Shown here: positions 52,174 through 60,755 of the stretch, piece after piece | Numbering within the stretch: position 1 is the stretch's first letter | Layout: every line of letters starts with the position of its first letter | From: Trichocoleus desertorum NBK24 | GTDB lineage: Bacteria > Cyanobacteriota > Cyanobacteriia > FACHB-46 | Length of the DNA stretch: 64,000 nucleotides | Assembly: GCF_030409055.1 (NCBI RefSeq) | Contig: NZ_CP116619.1 | Location: forward strand, 405,628-469,627 | Direction of reading: 5' to 3' | Notes under the pieces: generated by a model | Database searches by the model: none | Seen by the model: only the letters and a program-made list of their open reading frames with translations | What the model was told of the DNA's origin: nothing | Position numbers and translations under genes: made by a program

Positions 52174-54975
52174 GTGAAAAGTTTTCTCCATGCTATATTC
52201 CACACCGTTTTTTGGGTCTGGAACATTGCCTTTTTAGTCATTATCTGGGCTGGGTTGTTGCCTCAACTCGCCATTTATCTGCTTGAAGAAAATTTAACAG
52301 ATCCTTGGATAACAGAGTCACTATTGACTTTGGCTATTTCAACCGTTGTTTCTACAATGTCTACGGTTATAGGACTGCGGAGGTTTCGCGCTCAACCGCT
52401 ACAGTTAATTCGCTTGTTTTTTGGCGTAGAAGTGCCGCTCCTGCTGCTCTGTCTGCTGCGGCTATTTATCTGGCAACGGCTGAATCCTGCCAGCACTTTG
52501 ATTCTCGGTACTGCGGTCGTTGGCATTGTTGCTTTTTACCTAGAGTTGCTCTATGGCTATGCTAAGCAGAATCGGGCGATCGCCAGCATACAAGTGGTTG
52601 CTCATACTTTTTTGATCGGCTTGAGCGTCTACGCCGGACTCGTCATATTGTCTTACAGCGTTCCTGCAACTCCTGTACTCATCCTTTCATTTTTTACCTT
52701 TGGCTGGGTAAAACCTCTGATGGAATCCTGGAACTGGGAATACTGGTGGGCAGGGGCAGGTGGCATTCTCCTAGGGTTTAGTGCTTTTTTGTTTCTCCTG
52801 TTTCCCTTTGAGCTGGGTAGTTCTTACATCCGTTCCGGGCATCGCGTTCTCAAAGCTTTTGCAGAACAGTACGGTCAAAAGAAGGCACTGCAAATCGCGA
52901 TCGCCAGTTTAGCTGCTTGGATAGTACTATTTATCTCTTTTCAACAACAGCCGCAAATCCAAGCCTTTAAGTTACTGTCAACCCCACCTGAGACAGACCG
53001 CGATCGCCAAGCTCTTGTAGCCAAATCAAATGTGATTCGGGCGGGTTTGCTCAATGCTTATTTGGCAGACTACCGTTACCTCGGTTATTCAGAGAACAGC
53101 TACTACATCACTGACACATTTCTACCAGAATCCATCGCTCAGTTTTGGCGAGAAGCTAACAATCGTCTCTTCTCACCGTTTTTATATCAAGGCTCCTACG
53201 GCGATCGCGAGAGAGCTGAGAAACTGTATGCCCAATTTTTTGATACTCCAATTGAAAAGGCAGAAGCCGGGACAATTCGACCGATTCTGAGAATTGCCGA
53301 GGCTCCTTGGCGGCGATCGCCAGAGGCCAACTTGTTGGCGATCGCTCAGGAGAATGTTTGGCTGCGATCGCAACAAGTAAAAGTGACCAAGCAGGGAGAC
53401 TGGGCAGAGGTAGAGCTGTACGAGGTATACCAAAATGAGACCCAGCAGCAGCAGGAAATTCGCTATGCTTTTACACTGCCAGAGACAGCCGTTCTAACCG
53501 GAATCTGGTTGGGAGATACTGCTAACCTGGACCAGCGTTTTGTGTTTCAAGTTTCCCCACGGGGAGCTGCTGAGCAGGTTTACACCACAGAAGTTAGACG
53601 CCGCGTTGACCCAGCATTATTAGAACAGGTAGGGCCGCAGCAATACCGTCTGCGGGCATTTCCCATTCCTCCTAAACCTTCACCTGGAGAAGAAGTACCT
53701 GGCGATCGCCCGACTGAGATGCATTTGTGGCTGACCTACAAAGTGATGCGGCAACCCCAAGGCTGGGCATTGCCACAACTCACCGAGAAGCGCAATGTCT
53801 TTTGGAACCGCAAAACTGAGCGTCTCTACAACGGGCAGTCACCTTTGTTAAATCAAGTAGATTGGCTACCTACTTTTCTACCAACGATCGACACAGTTGC
53901 CCCTCTTTCGCATCAAGTTGAACTAGGAGATTATCAGGTTTCGGCCAAGCCAATCACCCTCACAGACTATACATCTTTGCAAAATAAACGGTTTGCCGTT
54001 GTGGTAGATAGTTCCTACAGTATGTCAGCCCATGCCAAGGAACTGAATCAGGCAATCCAGTGGTTGAAACAACATGGATTTGCTGACAATAGCCTCGTCA
54101 ATAATGATGCGGATCTCTATATTGCTGGAGCTGCCAACGCTAAACCCCAACGCATTGATGATATTCGTCAGTTCAATCCAGCCAAAATGGCCTTCTACGG
54201 CACCTTGCAACCAACTCAGATGTTACGACAATACGCCCGTCTACAGGGTGACACTGCTTATGATGGTGTCTTGTTGTTAACAGATGGTGGTAGCTACGAA
54301 CTAGGCAAGAATCAGCAAAAAGCGATCGCAGCTCTTTCCGCTCCTTTATGGATGGTGCATTTGGGAGAACTGCCGATCGCGTATGACGATACTATCCTTA
54401 AAATCATTCAGGCCAATGGGGGTGGTACGGCTTCTGATATTCCTACAGCCTTACAACGCCAAGCGACTCAAGCGGCTTTAGGGCCAGAAGTTGTCACAGT
54501 AGCAGATGGCTATGCCTGGTTTGTGGAAAAAACAACTTCACCTCCAACCCCATCTCCAGCCACTTCTCCTTCAGAAACTAATCAGGCTAAGCCTGCCAGT
54601 AATCAAGCTAAACCTCCACGTTTTACTCCCAAAAATCCGGATGCCTTCGCTCCTCTAGCCGCACGACAGCTCATCTTGGCTTTGAGCAAGGATATGGCGA
54701 ACCCTCAACTGACCCAGCTAGATACGGTTCATGCGATCGCGAAACAACTCAAGATTGTGAGTCCTTATTCCTCCATGATCGTACTAGTCAATGATGAACA
54801 GAGAGAAGCTTTGCGCCAAGCTGAGCTAAATAAAGACCGCTTTAATCGTGTGGGCGATAATAACAGCCCAGAGGATATGGAGAGTACTCCAGAACCAGGA
54901 GTGGTGCTTGGCATAGCTGCGATCGCCCTACTGTTGATCAGCCGCCGTCCACGTCGTCGATTCGTGATGCGATAG
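52174..54975 (+). CDS. TIGR02921-type PEP-CTERM integral membrane protein (VIT and vWA domains)
   Basis: 933 residues from a GTG start. The first ~270 residues hold seven or eight transmembrane helices. Then come a soluble section (280-400), a VIT-like domain (about 400-530: WAEVELYEVYQNETQQQQEI, PRGAAEQVYTTEV, YRLRAFPIPPKP) and a von Willebrand A domain (about 595-740) with the MIDAS motif DSSYS. A Pro/Ser/Thr-rich stretch follows, and then a C-terminal tail STPEPGVVLG-hydrophobic-RRPRRR, the PEP-CTERM sorting layout (PEP motif, helix, Arg cluster). Such proteins go with exosortase-type surface systems; no exosortase is in the window. It probably shares a transcript with the preceding membrane-protein gene. 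Confidence 0.9.
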   Translation: MKSFLHAIFHTVFWVWNIAFLVIIWAGLLPQLAIYLLEENLTDPWITESLLTLAISTVVSTMSTVIGLRRFRAQPLQLIRLFFGVEVPLLLLCLLRLFIWQRLNPASTLILGTAVVGIVAFYLELLYGYAKQNRAIASIQVVAHTFLIGLSVYAGLVILSYSVPATPVLILSFFTFGWVKPLMESWNWEYWWAGAGGILLGFSAFLFLLFPFELGSSYIRSGHRVLKAFAEQYGQKKALQIAIASLAAWIVLFISFQQQPQIQAFKLLSTPPETDRDRQALVAKSNVIRAGLLNAYLADYRYLGYSENSYYITDTFLPESIAQFWREANNRLFSPFLYQGSYGDRERAEKLYAQFFDTPIEKAEAGTIRPILRIAEAPWRRSPEANLLAIAQENVWLRSQQVKVTKQGDWAEVELYEVYQNETQQQQEIRYAFTLPETAVLTGIWLGDTANLDQRFVFQVSPRGAAEQVYTTEVRRRVDPALLEQVGPQQYRLRAFPIPPKPSPGEEVPGDRPTEMHLWLTYKVMRQPQGWALPQLTEKRNVFWNRKTERLYNGQSPLLNQVDWLPTFLPTIDTVAPLSHQVELGDYQVSAKPITLTDYTSLQNKRFAVVVDSSYSMSAHAKELNQAIQWLKQHGFADNSLVNNDADLYIAGAANAKPQRIDDIRQFNPAKMAFYGTLQPTQMLRQYARLQGDTAYDGVLLLTDGGSYELGKNQQKAIAALSAPLWMVHLGELPIAYDDTILKIIQANGGGTASDIPTALQRQATQAALGPEVVTVADGYAWFVEKTTSPPTPSPATSPSETNQAKPASNQAKPPRFTPKNPDAFAPLAARQLILALSKDMANPQLTQLDTVHAIAKQLKIVSPYSSMIVLVNDEQREALRQAELNKDRFNRVGDNNSPEDMESTPEPGVVLGIAAIALLLISRRPRRRFVMR

Positions 54976-55001
54976 GGATACCTGAGATAAATAGTTAAAC
55001 T

Positions 55002-55036
55002 GCGATCGCCTTTACTAAGACTAGAGAGGCGATCGC
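55002..55036. terminator. HIP1-based hairpin between convergent genes
   Basis: GCGATCGCCT and AGGCGATCGC are perfect complements 15 bases apart, between the TIGR02921 stop and the DUF4347 stop. Probably a bidirectional terminator built from two HIP1 sites. Confidence 0.6.
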
Positions 55037-55054
55037 GTTCACAGTTGCAAAAGC

Positions 55055-55534
55055 TTAGTTGCTATCAGTGAGGCGGCTGAGAGAGGAATCCACAACATTT
55101 GCGCCTGTCAAACTATGCAGCATATTGACAAAGACCCAACCGCGATCGCCTAGGGCTACTTCACAGCCGTAAATCAGCAACTCTGCGGTATTGGTGAGGG
55201 ATTCGGCCCAGGCTTGCAGTTCCCAGGAGTAGCAATCGATGGTTTCTAGGCTTAGTTCGCTGATGCCCAGTTGCACTCGTCCCGGTGAGCCGTGAGAGAC
55301 CACATGCACAGCGGTTAAATTTTGGCACTGAGCTAAAACACTGCTAATTTGCTCCACCCCATCTGCCGTTGCCTCTAGCACAATGACTTCAACCCCCGAT
55401 CGCACGCCTGCGACTAACTCTGGGTAGTTGGTGACGACTGGATCAATAAAGACAATTTCGCGGCTAGCGGCTGGAGTGCTGAGGCTGGGAGAAGCAGACG
55501 GGGATTTTTGCAAAGTAGCGGTCATGGTACTCAA
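55055..55534 (-). CDS. Free-standing DUF4347 domain
   Basis: 159 residues. After a Ser/Thr/Pro-rich head of about 26 residues the DUF4347 domain reads REIVFIDPVVTNYPELVAGV, VIVLEATADGVEQIS, AVHVVSHGSPGRVQLG and LLIYGCEVALGDRGW. The His in SHGSPG and Cys in YGCEVA have the spacing of a caspase-like (clan CD) dyad. DUF4347 normally heads very large surface adhesins; here the frame stops just after LTGANV, where the domain end would normally run into the rest. It may be a decayed remainder of such a gene or a functional small form. No signal peptide is seen. It is divergent from the ligase gene. Confidence 0.82.
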   Translation of the reverse strand: MSTMTATLQKSPSASPSLSTPAASREIVFIDPVVTNYPELVAGVRSGVEVIVLEATADGVEQISSVLAQCQNLTAVHVVSHGSPGRVQLGISELSLETIDCYSWELQAWAESLTNTAELLIYGCEVALGDRGWVFVNMLHSLTGANVVDSSLSRLTDSN

Positions 55535-55783
55535 CTTTTAGACAACTTTAGCTTCTTGCCATCCCGTATGACGGTCAGAAAAGGTCAGGAAAAAGTCAGA
55601 TCTTTTAGCCGTAACCCTTTTTGTGAGGCATTAAGCAGCAATGAGCCTTGGGAGTCGTGCCAAAAGATAGAGGCTGTGACCCCCCACCCTGACTATATTT
55701 GGATCATTCCTGGTTGAGTTCTCTGTTCTTTGGCCTTTCTGGTTAGAGTGAGCCGCACAAAACGTTGAAAAGGGAGAATCGTT

Positions 55784-57595
55784 TTGCTGGGCAACTCGAT
55801 ACAAGTCGCTTTACCATCTATGGCTCAGGGAGATTCGGGTACCCACTCACCCACCCCTCTTGTAATCCCATCTGAGGTTAGCTCTAGTACAGCTAATCAG
55901 ACGGGTACTTTTTTGTGGTTTGCTCAAGTGGCAGAACAGGTAGGTGCCACGACGAAACGCTTGGCCAAGTCAGCTCTGCTGGGTCACTACTTTAATAGCC
56001 TCGATGATGAGCATTTAGCTTATGCAACTCGTTATTTTGCAGGTTATGTCTTTCCATTGAAGGATCAAAAAACGACAAAAGTCGGGGGGGCGACCCTGTT
56101 ATCCGCTTTGATGTTAATTACACAGATTGAGTTGGAGACGCTGAAGGAAAAGCTGGTTAAATTAGGAGACTTGGGTGATGTCACGGCTACTGTATTTCCC
56201 GATCGCGCCTTATCTTCTCTTGATCTCACAGATGTTGCGATCGCTCTAGAGCAAATTGCCAAAACCAAAGGCTCCAAGCGCAAACTAGAGTGGGTGGTAA
56301 AGCTGCTGAAACGGGCGACTCCCTTTGAAGCCAAGTATTTAATCAAGCTGTTATCTGGGGATCTGCGGATTGGTCTCAAGGAAGGGGCGGTAGAAGATGC
56401 GATCGCTCGTCTAGCGAAGCAAAAGGTGGAGCGGATTCAGTGGGTAAATATGTTGCTGGGGGATATTGGAGCGACGGCTGTCTTGGCTCGTCATGGCCAG
56501 CTGGAAGAAGCCCAAATGCAGCTATTTCATCCAATTAAGTTTATGTTGGCGAGCCCCGCCGAGGATTTGGCAGAAGTATCCCGACTGTTGCCAGGAGAAT
56601 TTGCGGTTGAAGATAAATATGATGGCATTCGAGCCCAAGTCCATATTGCTCCCGCCGATCCAGCAAACAAGTCAGCGCATGGAATCGTGATTGATGGCAT
56701 TCGGGTGGCTCTCTTTTCTCGCACCTTAGCTGATATCACAGCGAGTTTCCCAGACTTGCTAGCTCCATTGGCTGCCTTGGCACGGGAGACAAGGGAGGGG
56801 GAAACCACAGAATTGATTTTGGATGGTGAGATTGTGCCATTCCGAGGCGAGCAGATTCTCCCCTTTCAGGAACTCCAAAAGCGGCTGGGGCGTAAAACTC
56901 CGACTGAAGCGCTATTGAATGAAGTGCCCGTAGCGTTTATTGCCTATGATGTCCTCTGCCAAAATGGTACGGTGCTGATTGAGGAGCCTTATGTGCAGCG
57001 GCAAGCGGTATTGACTGGATTACCGATGGAAACACCAAGAGTTCGTCGGGCAGTCTCACAACGCTTTAGCGATGCCGCCGCTTTGGATGCAGAATTTCTC
57101 GCAGCTCGCGATCGCGGTAACGAAGGATTGATGGTCAAGGCGCTCAACTCCACATACAAACCAGGGCGGCGGGGTAAGGAGTGGCTGAAAATCAAGCGGG
57201 CGATCGCGACTCTGGATGTGGTGGTGACAGCGGCAGAAGTAGGTACTGGCAAGCGCAGCCGCTTTCTCTCCGATTACACCTTTGCCGTGCGAGCCAATGA
57301 AACCGACCCTACTTTGCTCAACGTGGGGAAGGCTTATTCTGGCTTGACGGATGTGGAAGTAGCAGAGCTATCTACTTGGTTTCAGGCACATACGTTGCAA
57401 GAGTTTGCTCATGGCAAAGTGCATGTCGTGGAGCCTCGCATTGTTCTGGAAGTGACGTTTGATCGCGTTCAACTCTCCAAACGCCACAAGAGCGGCTATG
57501 CCTTGCGCTTTCCTCGGATTGTGCGGATACGGCATGATAAGCCACCGGAGGAGATTGACACGCTAGAAACAGTCCGTCGGCTCGCAGAAACATGA
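55784..57595 (+). CDS. ATP-dependent DNA ligase
   Basis: 603 residues from a TTG start supported by AGGGAG 7-8 bases upstream. Domains: helical DNA-binding N-terminal domain (about 45-260), adenylation domain with the nucleotidyl-lysine K278 in EDKYDGIR, then motifs ILDGEIVP, FIAYDVLC, NEGLMVKAL and EWLKIKR, and an OB-fold C-terminus (GTGKRSRFLSDYTFAVR). It seals nicks with ATP, in addition to the NAD ligase that cyanobacteria use for replication, so it most likely serves repair. No Ku or nuclease partner is adjacent, and the gene stands alone between divergent and convergent neighbours. Confidence 0.94.
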   Translation: MLGNSIQVALPSMAQGDSGTHSPTPLVIPSEVSSSTANQTGTFLWFAQVAEQVGATTKRLAKSALLGHYFNSLDDEHLAYATRYFAGYVFPLKDQKTTKVGGATLLSALMLITQIELETLKEKLVKLGDLGDVTATVFPDRALSSLDLTDVAIALEQIAKTKGSKRKLEWVVKLLKRATPFEAKYLIKLLSGDLRIGLKEGAVEDAIARLAKQKVERIQWVNMLLGDIGATAVLARHGQLEEAQMQLFHPIKFMLASPAEDLAEVSRLLPGEFAVEDKYDGIRAQVHIAPADPANKSAHGIVIDGIRVALFSRTLADITASFPDLLAPLAALARETREGETTELILDGEIVPFRGEQILPFQELQKRLGRKTPTEALLNEVPVAFIAYDVLCQNGTVLIEEPYVQRQAVLTGLPMETPRVRRAVSQRFSDAAALDAEFLAARDRGNEGLMVKALNSTYKPGRRGKEWLKIKRAIATLDVVVTAAEVGTGKRSRFLSDYTFAVRANETDPTLLNVGKAYSGLTDVEVAELSTWFQAHTLQEFAHGKVHVVEPRIVLEVTFDRVQLSKRHKSGYALRFPRIVRIRHDKPPEEIDTLETVRRLAET

Positions 57596-57702
57596 GAACT
57601 TCCTAATCATGATGTGACGGCAGGAGTAGTGTGGCAACAGACATTTTAGCAGGCTGGATTTGTCGCTCCTACGCGAGTAATTTCCGCTCGCGAACTAAAA
57701 AG

Positions 57703-57721
57703 CCCCTCTCTTGGAGAGGGG
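57703..57721 (-). terminator. Rho-independent terminator of the hemerythrin gene
   Basis: CCCCTCTC and GAGAGGGG pair around TTG; read on the minus strand the hairpin is followed by CTTTTT. It lies 26 bases after the hemerythrin stop and also faces the ligase stop. Confidence 0.8.
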
Positions 57722-57746
57722 TTAGGGAGAGGCTAGCTAATTGTCA

Positions 57747-58793
57747 CTAGCTGAGAGAGGCTGATAGTTCTTGCTGAAGGCGGCTCTTGGCAGCTTTGAA
57801 TTCAGTAGCCATTTGCTCTTTCTGTTCAGTGCTGCAGTTGCGATCGATCGCAGCAAACATGGTGCTTTCTTCTTGACGAATGTGATCGCCTACTGCATCC
57901 ATTAGATCCTTGATTCTGGATCTAAACACATCGGCATCAGCGGGATTCATTGCCTTAATTTCATCCAGCACCCGCTTCATCTCAGCTTGCTCGTCGTAAA
58001 GCTCCTGAGTGTTGTCGTTGCCGTAGAAGGAACGCACCTTAGGATAAACAACTTCTTCTTCCGCTTGAGCGTGAACCAGCAAATCCTTGTAGAGCTGGCC
58101 GAAATACTCTTGGAGCTTTTGCGGATCTTTGGTGGCTCCAATTTCCGTGAAGATGGTATTCGTTTTGTTGTGGTCTAACCGAATCAAGGTCTGGATATTC
58201 ATATCCTGCTTGTCGGTGTTTTGGGTGACCACACTACCAGCTACCCCAGAGAAAGCGGCGATCGCGTCTTGGACTCTTGCCCAGAGACCCTGATCTGCGT
58301 CTTGTCCAGTCATTTCGCGCACACCCACCTGCTCCAGCAATCCTTTAAGTTGCTCTTGGTGCGCCCGACCTTCAAAGTTAACCGTATTCAGAGGCCCAAT
58401 GGCGACTTCGATATCCGCACCTACCTTCTGAGCAGCCTTATGGATAACAATGCCACTCATTGCTTGACCATGTTTCATCAGTTCGTGGTGCATGAGTTTT
58501 TGGTAGAACGTAAACTCATTGCCTGACATCATCTGCTCAAACTGAGGAATAAAAACCTTGGTTGCAGCACTAGGTTCAGATTGAATGCCGTATTGCACCA
58601 CAACGGTGTCGATAATGCCCAGATTCTTCTGGTCGTCAGCTAGCATGTTCTGTAGCCGTTCCCGCACGTCTTGGTAGGGGCAAGCGTCAATTAGCTTTTG
58701 ATCGTTAGAGAGAATGAGAGCCTGAAATGCTCGCAGGTCTGCCAATCTTTCTGCGATCGTGAGCCGTTTCGTATCATCTAGGGTTGTAACCAT
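57747..58793 (-). CDS. Hemerythrin domain protein with N-terminal ferritin-like domain
   Basis: 348 residues, soluble. The N-terminal part (1-190) is helical and rich in His/Glu (LMHHELMKHGQAMSG, RAHQEQLKGLLEQ), resembling ferritin-like or DUF892-type bundles. The C-terminal part (about 200-340) is a hemerythrin HHE domain with LDHNKTN, HAQAEEEVVYPKV and HIRQEESTMF supplying His/Glu ligands of a di-iron site. Such proteins sense or buffer oxygen, nitric oxide or iron. Divergent from the GAF-LuxR regulator gene, with a strong inverted repeat between them. Confidence 0.9.
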   Translation of the reverse strand: MVTTLDDTKRLTIAERLADLRAFQALILSNDQKLIDACPYQDVRERLQNMLADDQKNLGIIDTVVVQYGIQSEPSAATKVFIPQFEQMMSGNEFTFYQKLMHHELMKHGQAMSGIVIHKAAQKVGADIEVAIGPLNTVNFEGRAHQEQLKGLLEQVGVREMTGQDADQGLWARVQDAIAAFSGVAGSVVTQNTDKQDMNIQTLIRLDHNKTNTIFTEIGATKDPQKLQEYFGQLYKDLLVHAQAEEEVVYPKVRSFYGNDNTQELYDEQAEMKRVLDEIKAMNPADADVFRSRIKDLMDAVGDHIRQEESTMFAAIDRNCSTEQKEQMATEFKAAKSRLQQELSASLS

Positions 58794-59024
58794 GTTGTTT
58801 TCTTGTTATGTCTTTTATGAGAAAGTCAAGTTGATGAATGTTTTGTTCTTACGACCCAATCCTTGTGAGAAAAGTATTAAAGAACGGCAAGCCAGCACTA
58901 CACTGGACTATGTTTCAAACAAAAAGGCTTGAATACCTTGATTCTGTCTAGGTTGCAGGTATCATCCACCTAACTCAGGTTAGATGTTTCAAGGAGTATG
59001 CCAAAAGTTGTAGGGAACTACAGG

Positions 59025-59072
59025 TTTGATCATCGTCGCCAACCCGGAATAGGTAGCCTGACGATGATCAAA
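59025..59072. promoter_or_regulatory. 13-bp perfect inverted repeat between divergent genes
   Basis: TTTGATCATCGTC and GACGATGATCAAA are separated by 22 bases, about 230 bases upstream of the hemerythrin start and 80 bases upstream of the GAF-LuxR start. Each arm contains the palindrome TGATCA. It may be a two-half-site operator or a leader hairpin in the LuxR transcript. Confidence 0.6.
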
Positions 59073-59151
59073 GCTGAACTTCCGTAACTTGAGATACAGA
59101 GTCAGGAAACATTCTAGTCCTCAATAGATTAGGGACTGGAGCGATATACCA

Positions 59152-60630
59152 ATGCCTGATCCGTTGATAGAGCGCCTTGATGCAGCTCGAATTTTGTTTG
59201 ATTTGCAGCAGGGCAATGAAATTGCTCAAGGCTTTTCTGGTTGCTTAGAACCAGAAGAAATAGCTCGCCGGGTCGCCAATGGCTTGGTAGAGAAGTTTGA
59301 CTGTGCCTTAGCCCGGATCTGGCTACTAGAACCAGAGCAAACTACCTTAAAGCTAGTTGCTTCTTCAGGGATGTATACGCATCTCAATGGCACTTTTGGG
59401 CGAGTTCCAATGGGAGCTTACAAAGTGGGAAAAATTGCTCAAAATCGAGTTTCCTTTTTGAGCAATCATCTTGCGGCAGAAACCTGGGTGGGAAATCGGG
59501 AATGGGCGATCGCGAATAACATTCGAGGATTTGCAGGATATCCCTTAGTGATTCAAGATAAAGTCATAGGCGTGCTGGCAACTTTTAGCCATCAAGCAAT
59601 GGAGACAGAATTTCTAGAGGTTTTACAAACCCTTTGCACGGTTACAGCGATCGCCTTAGACACAGCTATACAATATCAGCATGAAAGGCAAATTTGGCAG
59701 ACCTCGATGCAATCGATGGCCCAGCCTGCGGTTCAGAGCCTTAATTTCAACCAGCTTTCTTTATCTGATCAATTAGTCAGTCTGCTGAGTGATACTCGCT
59801 TAACTTTGGTAGGCACAGAGCGACCTCTCGCTCTGCCAGTAGCTTATGTCTTCTTGCAAGCAGCCGAAATTTTGTACCATTTCACCTGTCACTATTGTCG
59901 GCTGATTTATACAGCAGAGTCTGTGGCACTAGAGGCCATGATTCCGGCAACTCATCTTCCCGATCTCGATCCCCAAAGCGGCTTGCCGTCCTCTCTAAAT
60001 AAACTGTTTTTTACTGTTACCTGTTTAGGGGGAGTGTTGCAAACCCAAGCCACCAGTAATCAACGGGCTATGCAGTTTTTGCTCAAAGTACCCGATTGGC
60101 GCGATCGCGGTGGTCATCAATTGCGAATTCAATGCCACTCATCAGTTCTACAACTAGCCTTTACACACCTAGCTTTTTCAGCAGGTCTACCCGTTTGCCG
60201 TAAAACCGCCAAAGAAGCAGACAAAAATGTACCCTTATTAACCGATGATGCCACACAAATTCAGACAGCAAAATGGGTGCTGTGGGTGCAACAGGGAAGT
60301 CAAATTGTACCGAAGGGGATTCGAGGCAAAGTTGATTTGTCTACCAGCCCAGAGACATTACGACAGGCGGTAGAAGCGTTGTCACAGGGTAAATCGTGGG
60401 GTATTGACCCAGATTCGGAAAAGCAGCAAACTTTGTCCGAACGGGAATTGGAAATTCTGACTTTATTAACCCAAGGACATCGCGATCGCGATATTGCCGA
60501 TCATCTGATTATTAGTGAAAGTACCGTTAAGTTTCACATGAATAATGTCTTGGCAAAATTGCAGGCGCGGACTCGTTGCCAAGCGATTTATCAGGCGATC
60601 GCTAAGGGATGGCTGGTCAAACAAACCTGA
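59152..60630 (+). CDS. GAF-domain LuxR/NarL-type transcriptional regulator
   Basis: 492 residues, cytoplasmic. An N-terminal GAF domain (about 20-175) has the usual CALARIWLLEPEQTTLKLVASSG and GFAGYPLVIQDKVIGVLATFS blocks; the middle is unassigned (about 200-420); the C-terminus is a LuxR helix-turn-helix (about 420-485; LSERELEILTLLTQG, IADHLIISESTVKFHMNNVL). GAF domains bind small ligands, haem or tetrapyrroles; the ligand here is unknown. TGGAG precedes the ATG by about 10 bases. It lies between the hemerythrin gene and the nitrogen-starvation cluster and may control either. Confidence 0.9.
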   Translation: MPDPLIERLDAARILFDLQQGNEIAQGFSGCLEPEEIARRVANGLVEKFDCALARIWLLEPEQTTLKLVASSGMYTHLNGTFGRVPMGAYKVGKIAQNRVSFLSNHLAAETWVGNREWAIANNIRGFAGYPLVIQDKVIGVLATFSHQAMETEFLEVLQTLCTVTAIALDTAIQYQHERQIWQTSMQSMAQPAVQSLNFNQLSLSDQLVSLLSDTRLTLVGTERPLALPVAYVFLQAAEILYHFTCHYCRLIYTAESVALEAMIPATHLPDLDPQSGLPSSLNKLFFTVTCLGGVLQTQATSNQRAMQFLLKVPDWRDRGGHQLRIQCHSSVLQLAFTHLAFSAGLPVCRKTAKEADKNVPLLTDDATQIQTAKWVLWVQQGSQIVPKGIRGKVDLSTSPETLRQAVEALSQGKSWGIDPDSEKQQTLSERELEILTLLTQGHRDRDIADHLIISESTVKFHMNNVLAKLQARTRCQAIYQAIAKGWLVKQT

Positions 60631-60680
60631 GGGAGTGATGCGATGCTTCTCCTATCCTTATTGCTAGATCTTCCCCTTTC

Positions 60681-60722
60681 GTAGTGGGAGATACAAAGAC
60701 TTGTGAAATCAAGACTTAATCT
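60681..60722 (+). promoter_or_regulatory. NtcA-activated promoter 1
   Basis: GTA (60681) - 8 bases - TAC (60692) - exactly 22 bases - TAATCT (60717), matching the cyanobacterial NtcA-activated consensus GTA-N8-TAC-N22-TAN3T. It is 34 bases before the flavoprotein ATG at 60756. NtcA is the global nitrogen-control activator. Confidence 0.88.
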
Positions 60723-60755
60723 GGCAACACATTCCAGCCAGTCAAAAGCCAGTTT

